Shown here: positions 18,202 through 26,684 of the stretch, in pieces
Position numbering within the stretch: position 1 is the stretch's first letter
How the letters are laid out: the number at the start of each line of letters is the position of its first letter
Assembly (NCBI GenBank): GCA_937892845.1
Contig: CALBGP010000031.1
Span: forward strand, 1 to 64,000
Direction of reading: 5' to 3'
DNA: 64,000 bases
Source: an uncultured Eggerthellaceae bacterium
Lineage (GTDB): Bacteria > Actinomycetota > Coriobacteriia > Coriobacteriales > Eggerthellaceae
Notes under the pieces: generated by a model
What the model saw: the letters and a program-made list of their open reading frames with translations, nothing else
What the model was told of the DNA's origin: nothing
The model's database searches: none
Position numbers and translations under genes: made by a program

Positions 18202-19218
18202 CTACTCTGTCATCTTGCGGACACGGCCTTTCTCGTCCCACACAGCCGCATAGCCGCCGGCGATGAGACGATCGAGCGCCGCCTGCTCCTGACCTTCGGG
18301 AACATCGATGCTCTCAAGGTAGACACGCTGGAACTTGGGGTTGTCATAGTAGAGCTCGGTCTTGAAGGGATTGCGCTTCTTGCCGAAGATGGTGTACATC
18401 TGGTAAACGAACACACCAATGTTGAACAGCAGTGCGATAACCGAAATGGTCATGTGCGCCGCGGGGCTGTTGGTGGAATGCACCACGAAAGCGGGATGCA
18501 GATAGAACCACGGAATGGTCATGGTCACGATCATGTTCACGGCCAGCGTACGCACGCGGTGCTGGGCATAGGCGCCGCGCTTCATGAAAAACGCCGGGAT
18601 GGTGCATGCCGCAAGGAGCACCAAGCCGCAGTACATGGAGCGATCGGAAACGCTGTTGTAGGTGTACGCGAAATTCCACAGGTCGTAACCTATGATCCAG
18701 AACCACAGCTGATCAGGCCAAACATAGTCCTTCTTCTTGCCGCGGCTGACAATGATGCCGAAAAAGCCGCAAATGCAGATGGCGTTCAGGATGCCTGCGA
18801 CGCCGTTGATCACGTTCCACGGACCACCGACCACCATATAGCCGTCGACGATGCCGTTGACGCCCGTGAGCTGGAAGTCGCGGATGCACGCCTCCAGGAT
18901 GTTGATGGCGAAGATGATGGGCGGGATGCACACGATCCACTTCTTCTGGAAAGCCGGGAAGTAGACGATCAGCCATCCCAGAATGGCGCCCGCAAGGCAG
19001 GAGTACGTCTTGACCCACTGGAACCACGTTCCCGCACCCGTCCCTTCGACCGCCGTGTGCGGCCAGACGAAGACGGTGAGAACCAACGGAAGCGCTATGA
19101 ACAAAACACCGCCCACCCATTTGTTCAGGCGGGACAACTCGTTCATCCCTATCAGGAAGACCAGATAGAGCACAACGCTCACACATGCCGTAGCCGACAA
19201 CGGCTCATAGAAGAACAT
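18202..19218 (-). CDS. Multi-spanning membrane protein, DUF5692-like (copy 1)
   Basis: A 338-residue protein with about nine hydrophobic segments and a soluble C-terminal tail from about 285. It matches my recollection of DUF5692 proteins, which are common in Eggerthellaceae and have no known function. Strong conserved phrases shared with the second copy at 62939-63901 are GTWFQWVKTYS, FAINILEA-IRDFQ, GPWNVINGVAGILN, WPDQLWFWIIGYDLWNFAYTYN and IPAFFMKRGA. The conserved Trp/Asp/Asn-rich core suggests a buried ligand site. Its C-terminus is about 25 residues longer than copy 2. It is monocistronic, with its own terminator. Confidence 0.75.
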   Translation of the reverse strand: MFFYEPLSATACVSVVLYLVFLIGMNELSRLNKWVGGVLFIALPLVLTVFVWPHTAVEGTGAGTWFQWVKTYSCLAGAILGWLIVYFPAFQKKWIVCIPPIIFAINILEACIRDFQLTGVNGIVDGYMVVGGPWNVINGVAGILNAICICGFFGIIVSRGKKKDYVWPDQLWFWIIGYDLWNFAYTYNSVSDRSMYCGLVLLAACTIPAFFMKRGAYAQHRVRTLAVNMIVTMTIPWFYLHPAFVVHSTNSPAAHMTISVIALLFNIGVFVYQMYTIFGKKRNPFKTELYYDNPKFQRVYLESIDVPEGQEQAALDRLIAGGYAAVWDEKGRVRKMTE

Positions 19219-19390
19219 GCGAACACCCCCTCATACCGATTTTTACGATATGGCCGAACTGTAGCAGGCACGGGAAGGTCGGTTTCGACGATTGAACCTT
19301 GAAACGTCAACGGCAAGGCGTTACACGACGGGTATGATATGGAGCCGACCGCACACGCCGCATCAGATGGAAAAGGGGAAGTAGCAATCC

Positions 19391-20314
19391 ATGCAGCATA
19401 TCGACCGCATAGGCCTGATCGAGGCCATTGCATGCCAGTCTCTTTGGGGCTTCATCTGCATACTCTGGAGGCTGCTCTCAAGCCAATCTGCCCTCTACTT
19501 GCTTGCCGCCCGTATGATCTGGGCATGCGCCTTCATGCTTCTGCTCTGCGTCTTGGTCAAACGAACGCGGTTCCTGTATCTGCTCCGGGACCGACGCGCA
19601 CGCCGGTTTCTCCTTGCGTCAGCGGTCATCACAAGCGTGAACTGGGGAATCTACATCTGGGCGGCGAACAGCGGACATCTTCTGGAGACAAGCATAGGCT
19701 ACTATCTGAGCCCCCTTCTCACCATTGCCTTCGGACCCCTGGTGTTCTCCGAGCGCCTAACCCGCATGCAGAAGATAGCTTGCGCGCTGGCCGCATTCGG
19801 TGTGGCGTCGTTCATCCTCATCGAAGGCGGTTCCATCTGGGTCTCGTTCACCATTGCCATTACCTTCGCAGCATACGGGGCCGTGAAAAAACGCGGCGGC
19901 TATCCTGCCATGCCGGGCATGGCGGTGGAAAGCATCTTCAACGCGCTGATCGGCGCAGCGATCTTCGGCATCGCAGCCTTGTTCCCCGGGATATGGAACC
20001 TGGTGCCGCCGACACCGGACGCCATGGCCGTCACGTCGCCTGCCGCCGTATCCCTGCTCATCATGCTTGCCGGCGTGCTGACCGCAGCGCCCTTGCTGCT
20101 GTACTCTGCCGCAGCGAACCGCATCACCATGGTGGCCAACGGATTCGTGCAATACATCGCCCCCACCATCGAACTCGCACTTGCGGTGACCCTCTTCGGC
20201 GAAGCATTCACCTTGGGTCACGGTGTCTGCCTTGCCTTCGCCTGGGCGGGCATAGCGTTGATATCCATCGAACTCGTGACGGCAACGAAACGCGCCAGGA
20301 AGCTGTATGCGTGA
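19391..20314 (+). CDS. rarD: RarD-type EamA/DMT superfamily permease
   Basis: A 307-residue, ten-span transporter of the drug/metabolite superfamily. It begins with the RarD pattern (IEAIACQSLWGFICILWRLL) and contains SAVITSVNWGIYIWAANSGHLLETSIGYYLSPLLT, diagnostic of RarD. The second EamA repeat ends with IAPTIELALAVTLFGEAF. Substrate unknown; the family was named from chloramphenicol sensitivity. ATG 19391 has GGGGAAG 8 nt upstream. No operon partner. Confidence 0.9.
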   Translation: MQHIDRIGLIEAIACQSLWGFICILWRLLSSQSALYLLAARMIWACAFMLLLCVLVKRTRFLYLLRDRRARRFLLASAVITSVNWGIYIWAANSGHLLETSIGYYLSPLLTIAFGPLVFSERLTRMQKIACALAAFGVASFILIEGGSIWVSFTIAITFAAYGAVKKRGGYPAMPGMAVESIFNALIGAAIFGIAALFPGIWNLVPPTPDAMAVTSPAAVSLLIMLAGVLTAAPLLLYSAAANRITMVANGFVQYIAPTIELALAVTLFGEAFTLGHGVCLAFAWAGIALISIELVTATKRARKLYA

Positions 20315-20353
20315 CACAGCGTCCCGGCGCAAACGGTTTGCTCGGCGACCCGC

Positions 20354-23300
20354 CTACTTGCCTTCGGCCAGATTCGCCTTGGCGACGCTGATCATGAGCT
20401 TGATGCGGTTGAGCTGATTGACCTCGGAAGCACCGGGATCGTAATCAACCGCCACGATGTTGCTTTCGGGGTAGCGGCGGCGCAGCTCCTTGATGACGGA
20501 CTTGCCCACCACATGGTTCGGCAGACAGGCGAAGGGCTGCGTGCACACCACATTCGGAGCGCCGGTGCGGATGAGCTCCACCATCTCAGCCGTGAGCAAC
20601 CAGCCTTCGCCCATGGAGTTGCACAGGCTCAGAATCTCGCTGGCATAACCCGCAAGCTCGTAGATGTCCGCCGGCGGCTCGAAGCGGACGGACTCGCTCA
20701 GCGCACGGTTGAGGGGACGGCGCAGCATGTCCAAGGCCTTGAGCCCTATGCGCGCACCTATAGCACCGGTGGCCGAACGGCCCAACGGCTCTTTCTGGAA
20801 GATGGCGCCCGCTATGCCGAACAGGAAGAATTCGGTCAGCCCCGGTACCACGGCCTCGCAGCCTTCGCGTTCTATCACGTCGACGATCTGGTTGTTCGCC
20901 GTGGGGTGGAACTTCACCAGGATCTCGCCCACGACACCCACACGCGGCTTGGTGCCCTCCCCTTCAAGGGGCAGTGTGTCGAAGTCCTCGATGATCTCAC
21001 GGCACGTGCGCTTCCACTGGCGACGGTTCACGCCTATGGACAGCTGCTGGCGGCATACGGTCATCCAGTGGTCGAACAGATGCTGGGCGCTGCCGGGCTC
21101 AACCTCGTAGGGGCGGGTGCGGTACAGGCACATCATCAGCAAATCGCCGTAGAGGATGCCGTATATTGCCTGATAGAGCATCTTGGGCGTGACCTTGAAA
21201 CCGGGATTGGACTCCTCGAGCTTCTTGAAGGACAGCGAGATGACGGGGATATGCCCCAAGCCTGCAGCGGCCAGCGCCTTGCGGATGAGGGCGATGTAGT
21301 TCGTGGCGCGGCACCCGCCGCCCGTCTGCGTGATGATGACCGCAAGCTTGTCGATATCGTAGCGGCCGCTGGTCACGGCCTCCATGATCTGGCCGGTGAC
21401 AAGGATGGACGGGTAGCAGATGTCGTTGTTGACGTATTTCAGGCCGGCATCCACCGCTCCATGGTCAACGCTGGGCAAAAGCTCCAGGTTGTAACCGTTC
21501 TTGCGGAAGATCTCAACCAGCAGGTCGAAATGGATGGGGGCCATCTGGGGGCACAAGATGGTGTATCCCGCATCCTTCATCTCCTGGGTGAACTGGACCT
21601 TCTCGAATTCGGTGGACACGCCTTCGCGCTGCTTGAACGACAGGCCATCGGCAACCGGGCAGCCCATGCGGGATTGCGCCTGGGCATCGGCGCGCTCGTC
21701 GGCCTTGTCCTTGAGGGCGGCAAGCAGGCTTCGCACACGGATGCGCGCGGCGCCAAGGTTTGAAACCTCATCGATCTTGAGAACCGTATACACCTTGCCC
21801 GCAGCCTCCAAGATCTCCTGGACCTGATCGGTGGTCAGCGCATCAAGGCCGCAGCCGAAGCTGTTGAGCTGGATGAGATCCAGGTCATCGCGCTGGGTTG
21901 CCACCTTCGCCGCGGCGTAGAGGCGGGTATGGTACATCCACTGGTCCACCACGCGGATGGGTCGCTCGAGCGTACCCAGGTGGGCGATGGAGTCCTCCGT
22001 GAGCACCGCCAAGCCGAATCCGGTCAGAAGCTCGGGGATGGCATGGTTGATTTCGGGGTCGTTATGGTAGGGGCGCCCCGCCAGCACGATGCCATGGGAT
22101 CCCGTCTGCTCCATCCAGCGCAGCGTCTCCTCGCCCTTGGCGCGAATCTCATCATGGAAGCGCTCATCTTCGGCCCACGCAGCATCCACGGCGGCGTCGA
22201 TTTCGGCCTGCGTGGGAGGCGTGCCGTGCTTGCAAGCGGCGTCCGGGAAATTCTCCACCAGCTCCGCAAACAGGCGGCGCTTGAGGTTTTCCTTCTTGTC
22301 GTAAGGCAGCCACGGGTTGAGGAACTTCGTTTCGCAATCCCGCAGCTCGTCGATGTTAAGGCGCAAAGCCTCAGGATAGCTGGCCACAATGGGACAGTTG
22401 AAGTGGTTTCCGGCACCTTCGTCTTCCTGGCGCTCCCATTTGCTGCAGGGGAACCAGATGAAATCCGGACGCTTCGCCAGAAGATTCATCACATGGCCGT
22501 GCGAGAGCTTGGCAGGATAGCACACGCTCTCAGACGGCATGGACTCCATGCCCGCCTCATAGGTCTTTTTGGACGACGGGTCGCTCAAGATGACGCGATA
22601 GCCCAGATTCGTGAAGAACGTGAACCAGAAGGGGAAGTTCTCGTACATGTTGAGCGCGCGCGGAATGCCGACCGTGCCGCGGGGCGCGTCCTCAAGGGCC
22701 AAGGGCTCATAGCCGAACAGCCGCTTGCTTTTCCATTCGAAGAGGTTGGGCACATCACGCGACGCATCAAGCGCTCCGGCGCCCTTTTCGCAGCGGTTGC
22801 CCGTGATGAAACGGCGATGCCGGCCCGTATCCGGGTCCACGCCGAAGTCGTTGACCGTAAGCAGGCAGTGGTTCGAGCACGCCTTGCAACGCACCGTGCG
22901 ATGCGTAGGCGCCAGCGCCTCTATCTCCGGCAGCGAAAGCAACGTCGAGGCATCCTGTCCGTCTCCAGCGCGGTCGCGAGCCAGCAGGGCAGCGCCGTAA
23001 GCGCCCATGTTGCCGGCGATATCCGGACGGACGGCATTGACCTGGGCCAGCTGCTCGAATGCGCGCAGCACCGCATCGTTGAGGAAGGTGCCGCCCTGCA
23101 CGATGACCTTCGTCCCCACTTCGCGGGGGTCGCGGATCTTGATGACCTTGAACAGCGCGTTTTTGATGACCGAAATGGCCAGGCCGGCGGCGATATCCCC
23201 CACCGTCGCGCCTTCCTTCTGAGCCTGCTTGACGCGGCTGTTCATGAACACCGTGCACCGGCTGCCCAGATCGACGGGGTTCTTTGCCGCATTCGCAGTC

Positions 23301-24754
23301 TTGGCGAATTCCTGGACATCCAGATTCAGGCCGCTGGCGAAGCTCTCGATGAAGCTGCCGCAGCCCGAACTGCACGCCTCGTTGAGCATGATGTGGTCGA
23401 TCACGCCGTCGCGTACGCGCAGGCACTTCATATCCTGGCCGCCGATGTCCAAGATGAACTCGACGCCGGGCAGCATCTCCTGGGCGCCGCGCAGATGCGC
23501 AACCGTCTCGATTTCGCCGGAATCCACGCGCAGGGCCTCAAGGAGCAGGCCCTCGCCGTATCCGGTGACCGTGGCGTGCCCTATGGTCACGAAGGGTTCG
23601 CCGGTTTCCTCATCCACGGGAAGACTGCCGTACATATCGGCCAAAGCCGCTTTCGCGGTTCCCAAAACGTCGCCTTTGTTGTTGGCGTAATAGCTCCACA
23701 GAAGGCTGCCGTCACGCCCGATAAGCGCCGCCTTGAACGTGGTGGACCCTGCGTCGATGCCCAGGTAGGCCGTGCCCGTGTATTCCATCAGGTTGCCGCG
23801 CTTGACCTTTTCGGCGGCATGACGCGCCTCGAACTCGCGGAATTCCTCCTCGTTGGCGAACAGCGGCTTCAGTCGCACCACTTCGCTTCCCTGGACATCA
23901 CCCAGATCGCGCAGGCGCCCAAGCACGTCGGAAAGCAGCTCGGGTTTCGCATCGCTTCCGCAGATGGCCGCGCCGGCAGCCACGAAAAGATGGGCGTTTT
24001 CAGGACGAATGGCATGCTCATCGTCAAGCCCCAGCGTCTCGCAGAAGCGCTTGTCAAGTTCGGGGAGGTACTGCAAAGGGCCGCCCAGAAGCGCCACATT
24101 GCCGCGGATGGGCCTGCCGCACGCAAGACCGGAGATGGTCTGGGTCACCACGGCCTGCAGGATCGATGCGGCGATGTCCTCTTTGCGGGCACCCTCGTTG
24201 ATCAGCGGCTGCACGTCCGTCTTGGCGAAAACGCCGCAGCGGCTGGCAATGGGATAGATGGTTTCGTGGCGGCTTGCCAGCTCGTTGAGACCTGCCGCAT
24301 CGGTGTTGAGCAACGTGGCCATCTGATCGATGAACGCACCCGTTCCACCGGCACAGGTGCCGTTCATGCGCTGCTCGATGCCGTTTTCGAAATAGATGAT
24401 CTTGGCGTCTTCGCCACCCAGCTCAATGACAACATCCGTCTGCGGAATGAACGTCTCCACAGCCGTCTTCGATGCGATGACTTCCTGGACGAATTCGATG
24501 TTCAGCCAATTCGCCAAAAGCAGGCCGCCGGAGCCGGTGATGGCAATGGTCATGGGCGTATCGGGGAAAGCCTGCGCCGCTTCGCCGACAACCTCGATGA
24601 TGGTTGCCCGGATATCGGCGTGATGCCGGCGGTAGCACGAATACAGCACCGTGCCCGCATCATCGAGCACGGCAACTTTCACTGTCGTCGAGCCGACATC
24701 GATGCCGACATGCAGGGTGGTTTCACCTGCTTCGTTTCTGGGTTCGGTGGTCAT
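20354..24754 (-). CDS. Acyl-CoA dehydratase activase fusion (two ASKHA activase domains, DUF2229 and HGD-D-like parts)
   Basis: A 1466-residue cytoplasmic protein of the benzoyl-CoA reductase/2-hydroxyglutaryl-CoA dehydratase activator family. Such activators use ATP to push a low-potential electron into a partner. The first ASKHA ATPase runs about 14-270 (VGIDVGSTTVKVAVL; cluster cysteines C134 and C173). The second runs about 330-595 (YLGIDAGSTTFKAALIG; CSSGCGSF; SRCTVFMNS). Next come a cysteine group RCKACSNHC (about 622-630), a DUF2229 part, and a C-terminal HGD-D-like region from about 1080 (QMAPIHFDLL...). Single-chain fusions of this size are known in Firmicutes and Coriobacteria and their substrate is unknown. 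ATG 24754 has GAGGAG 5 nt upstream. It follows the TetR gene by 53 nt. Confidence 0.88.
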   Translation of the reverse strand: MTTEPRNEAGETTLHVGIDVGSTTVKVAVLDDAGTVLYSCYRRHHADIRATIIEVVGEAAQAFPDTPMTIAITGSGGLLLANWLNIEFVQEVIASKTAVETFIPQTDVVIELGGEDAKIIYFENGIEQRMNGTCAGGTGAFIDQMATLLNTDAAGLNELASRHETIYPIASRCGVFAKTDVQPLINEGARKEDIAASILQAVVTQTISGLACGRPIRGNVALLGGPLQYLPELDKRFCETLGLDDEHAIRPENAHLFVAAGAAICGSDAKPELLSDVLGRLRDLGDVQGSEVVRLKPLFANEEEFREFEARHAAEKVKRGNLMEYTGTAYLGIDAGSTTFKAALIGRDGSLLWSYYANNKGDVLGTAKAALADMYGSLPVDEETGEPFVTIGHATVTGYGEGLLLEALRVDSGEIETVAHLRGAQEMLPGVEFILDIGGQDMKCLRVRDGVIDHIMLNEACSSGCGSFIESFASGLNLDVQEFAKTANAAKNPVDLGSRCTVFMNSRVKQAQKEGATVGDIAAGLAISVIKNALFKVIKIRDPREVGTKVIVQGGTFLNDAVLRAFEQLAQVNAVRPDIAGNMGAYGAALLARDRAGDGQDASTLLSLPEIEALAPTHRTVRCKACSNHCLLTVNDFGVDPDTGRHRRFITGNRCEKGAGALDASRDVPNLFEWKSKRLFGYEPLALEDAPRGTVGIPRALNMYENFPFWFTFFTNLGYRVILSDPSSKKTYEAGMESMPSESVCYPAKLSHGHVMNLLAKRPDFIWFPCSKWERQEDEGAGNHFNCPIVASYPEALRLNIDELRDCETKFLNPWLPYDKKENLKRRLFAELVENFPDAACKHGTPPTQAEIDAAVDAAWAEDERFHDEIRAKGEETLRWMEQTGSHGIVLAGRPYHNDPEINHAIPELLTGFGLAVLTEDSIAHLGTLERPIRVVDQWMYHTRLYAAAKVATQRDDLDLIQLNSFGCGLDALTTDQVQEILEAAGKVYTVLKIDEVSNLGAARIRVRSLLAALKDKADERADAQAQSRMGCPVADGLSFKQREGVSTEFEKVQFTQEMKDAGYTILCPQMAPIHFDLLVEIFRKNGYNLELLPSVDHGAVDAGLKYVNNDICYPSILVTGQIMEAVTSGRYDIDKLAVIITQTGGGCRATNYIALIRKALAAAGLGHIPVISLSFKKLEESNPGFKVTPKMLYQAIYGILYGDLLMMCLYRTRPYEVEPGSAQHLFDHWMTVCRQQLSIGVNRRQWKRTCREIIEDFDTLPLEGEGTKPRVGVVGEILVKFHPTANNQIVDVIEREGCEAVVPGLTEFFLFGIAGAIFQKEPLGRSATGAIGARIGLKALDMLRRPLNRALSESVRFEPPADIYELAGYASEILSLCNSMGEGWLLTAEMVELIRTGAPNVVCTQPFACLPNHVVGKSVIKELRRRYPESNIVAVDYDPGASEVNQLNRIKLMISVAKANLAEGK

Positions 24755-24807
24755 GGTATCTCCTCATTCCTCATGCGCCGCATCCTGCACGGACGGGCGG
24801 AAACGGT

Positions 24808-25440
24808 TCACATCGTGATTGATTCGCCAGGTCTGATGAACAGCAGGCGCGTGGCTATCGCAGCCATCTCCTCGGGCGATTCCTTCATCCCCGTCTCTAT
24901 CCAGCGGCCGATGACGCCCAGATATGCGGAGGCGAAATAGGCAACGTAGTAATCGACGAAAGGCGTGGGGTTTTCCCGGTAGCGATCATGCAGAACGGAC
25001 ATGATCAGGTCATCGCACACGGCCTGGCGCAAACGAGGACCGAAGCGGACATCTCCGCCCGGGCCGATGACCGCATGCAAGAATTCGCCATGCTCGCGAA
25101 GATATGAGAACAAATCGACCAGGAAGGGAAACGGCTTCTTCGAGAACCTGTGCCGCATGATGTCTTTCACGCGGATGGTTCTCATGTGCTGCTGGAACAA
25201 CTCAAGCTCGCTGAAGATCTCATCTTCAAACGAGAGCAGCAACGTCTCCTTGTCGCGGTAATGGTTGTAGAACGTGCCGCGGTTCAAGCCGGCGCGCACG
25301 CATATGTCGTTGACGGTAAGGCTGTCGAAGCCCCGCTCCTCCATGAGCTCTATCAGAGCCGTACGCAGAGCAGCCTTCGAACGCGTGATCCGCGGGTCCT
25401 CCGTCTCTTCAGCCGCAATGGCGTCAGTGGTGACCGCCAA
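24808..25440 (-). CDS. TetR/AcrR family regulator
   Basis: A dimeric repressor of about 210 aa. The N-terminal helix-turn-helix reads SLTVNDICVRAGLNRGTFYNHYRDKETLL, the canonical TetR HTH, and the C-terminal helical domain is ligand-binding. I prefer TTG 25440 because AGGAGG lies 6 nt before it. The frame stays open to a TTG at 25506, but that falls inside the operator palindrome, next to the probable transcription start. It is cotranscribed with the activase fusion downstream and very likely represses both from the palindromic site ahead of it. Confidence 0.9.
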   Translation of the reverse strand: MAVTTDAIAAEETEDPRITRSKAALRTALIELMEERGFDSLTVNDICVRAGLNRGTFYNHYRDKETLLLSFEDEIFSELELFQQHMRTIRVKDIMRHRFSKKPFPFLVDLFSYLREHGEFLHAVIGPGGDVRFGPRLRQAVCDDLIMSVLHDRYRENPTPFVDYYVAYFASAYLGVIGRWIETGMKESPEEMAAIATRLLFIRPGESITM

Positions 25441-25458
25441 AAGGAACCTCCTTGTCTG

Positions 25459-25478
25459 AAACCCGGGATTCCGGGTTT
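25459..25478. promoter_or_regulatory. Inverted repeat in the tetR leader
   Basis: AAACCCGG (25459-25466) and CCGGGTTT (25471-25478) around GATT, perfect 8-bp arms, between the palindromic operator and the AGGAGG site. It could be a second regulator site or an RNA hairpin near the ribosome site. Confidence 0.4.
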
Positions 25479-25489
25479 GTTCGGCGCTT

Positions 25490-25506
25490 TTGAACACTGT
25501 GTTCAA
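25490..25506. promoter_or_regulatory. Perfect 17-bp palindrome: TetR operator
   Basis: TTGAACACTGTGTTCAA is fully symmetrical (8-bp arms around one base). It starts 6 bp downstream of the -10 box of the tetR-activase promoter, where bound repressor would block initiation. The arm length and odd centre fit TetR-type operators. Confidence 0.75.
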
Positions 25507-25512
25507 TAGGGC

Positions 25513-25541
25513 ATTTTAGCCACGCACACATCACGATGCAA
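25513..25541 (-). promoter_or_regulatory. Promoter of the tetR-activase operon
   Basis: Minus strand: -35 TTGCAT (25536-25541) and -10 TAAAAT (25513-25518), exactly 17 bp apart. The palindrome at 25490-25506 occupies the start-point region. Confidence 0.7.
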
Positions 25542-25608
25542 GAAAGGTTGTCCCCGATGAGGGCATCGTTCACAAATTGTCTAACCGTCCGCCAGGGCGC
25601 ATGATGAA

Positions 25609-25642
25609 AATCCCCGCCGGGAAACGCTTGCCGACGGGGATT
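25609..25642 (-). terminator. Intrinsic terminator of the short-chain dehydrogenase gene
   Basis: Minus strand: AATCCCCGTCGG / CCGGCGGGGATT, a 12-bp stem with one G-U pair and a 10-nt loop, followed by TTTTCATC. It lies 44 nt after the stop at 25686. Confidence 0.75.
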
Positions 25643-25685
25643 CGATGATCGCGGGCAATGAAGCCCGCAGCAATTCGGGTGAAAA

Positions 25686-26486
25686 TCACGGACGAAGACC
25701 CATGCCGCCTTCAAGCGTGATGGTCTCGCCGCTCATGAACTTGAAATCGGGGCTGGCCAACTGAACTACAACGCGGCCTATTTCGGTTTCCACATTGCCG
25801 TAATGCCCCATCGGCGGCATCTTGACGTTGGCCTCGAACGCTTCGGGATAGCGGTCTTTGAAGCCTTCAAGCGCAGCGGTCCAGGCCAAGGGGCACACCA
25901 CGTTAACATTGATGCCGTCCGGGCCCCATTCGGTTGCAGCCACACGGGACATGCCTCGAATGCCCTCTTTGGCGGCAGCGTAGGCGCTTTGTCCGAAGTT
26001 GCCGAACAAGCCCGCGCCGCTGGCGAAGTTGATGACGCTGCCCTTCGTCTCCTTGAGGTGCGGATAACATGCCTGCATGTAGTAGAAGGCCGCGTAAAGG
26101 CCGGAATAGATGGCCAGATCGAACTGCTCGGTCGTATGGTCAGCCAGCGTCACGCCCGATGCGGACGCCTGTGCGTTGTTGACCAGAACGTCGATGCGGC
26201 CGAACTTCTCCATGGCGAGATCGACCACGTTCTGCACGACGGCCCGGTTGTCGGCACCGGCATTCACGTCAGCCTGCACGACAAGCACCTCGATGCCGAA
26301 TTCGGACTCAAGACGGGTTTTCGCCTCTTCGAGCTTGCCCATGTTGCGACCCGTGATGACCAGGTTCGCGCCTTCCTTGGCATACGCCGTCGCGATTCCG
26401 TATCCGATGGAGCCAGCCGACCCATCCTTGAGCGCCGCGAAACCCGCACCAGTGATGATTGCCGTTTTACCGGTAAGAAATCCCAT
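25686..26486 (-). CDS. Short-chain dehydrogenase/reductase, possibly 12alpha-hydroxysteroid dehydrogenase-like
   Basis: A classical SDR of 266 aa. The Rossmann start is KTAIITGAGFAALKDGSAGSIG with a small insertion in the glycine loop. LVITGRN after the second strand suggests NADP(H). NNAQASASG replaces the usual NNAG. The catalytic Ser, Tyr and Lys lie in FASGAGLFGNFGQSAYAAAK (about 152-171). From memory, IYSGLYAAFYYMQACYPHLKETKGS, NVNVVCPLAWTA and MSGETITLEGGMG closely resemble the clostridial NADP-dependent 12alpha-hydroxysteroid dehydrogenase; this could not be checked. ATG 26486 has AGGAGG upstream. Monocistronic, with its own terminator. Confidence 0.85.
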   Translation of the reverse strand: MGFLTGKTAIITGAGFAALKDGSAGSIGYGIATAYAKEGANLVITGRNMGKLEEAKTRLESEFGIEVLVVQADVNAGADNRAVVQNVVDLAMEKFGRIDVLVNNAQASASGVTLADHTTEQFDLAIYSGLYAAFYYMQACYPHLKETKGSVINFASGAGLFGNFGQSAYAAAKEGIRGMSRVAATEWGPDGINVNVVCPLAWTAALEGFKDRYPEAFEANVKMPPMGHYGNVETEIGRVVVQLASPDFKFMSGETITLEGGMGLRP

Positions 26487-26558
26487 GTCGAACCTCCTTT
26501 TCAGCGGACGCACGGAGCAACCGGGCGTCTTGGGCGCTAATGCGACCTTTCATGTGCC

Positions 26559-26588
26559 ATTATCGCAGCTTCGAAAGGGGCTTGTCTG
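26559..26588 (-). promoter_or_regulatory. Possible promoter of the short-chain dehydrogenase
   Basis: Minus strand: -10 GATAAT (26559-26564) with -35 CAGACA (26583-26588), 18 bp apart; about 70 nt of leader. The -35 match is partial. Confidence 0.4.
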
Positions 26589-26624
26589 TGTCGTTAACCA
26601 TGACGTAACAATGGCAACCGCAGG

Positions 26625-26684
26625 CGGCTGATGCGGCGCGGCGGGCGGCAAGGGTGGACGGCTGATGCGGCGCGGCGGGCGGCA
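26625..26684. repeat. GC-rich tandem repeat, 26-bp copies at 34-bp spacing
   Basis: Two identical 26-bp copies (26625-26650 and 26659-26684), beginning CGGCTGATGCGGCGCGG, separated by 8 bp. Part of the unit recurs at the edge (ggcggg). It is probably a slippage-prone non-coding repeat. Confidence 0.8.

Noticed and set aside
21929..24940. A 1003-codon open frame on the plus strand opposite the activase gene
   Set aside because: High G+C content keeps antisense frames open. It has no ribosome site or domain, and the minus-strand gene is clearly recognised.
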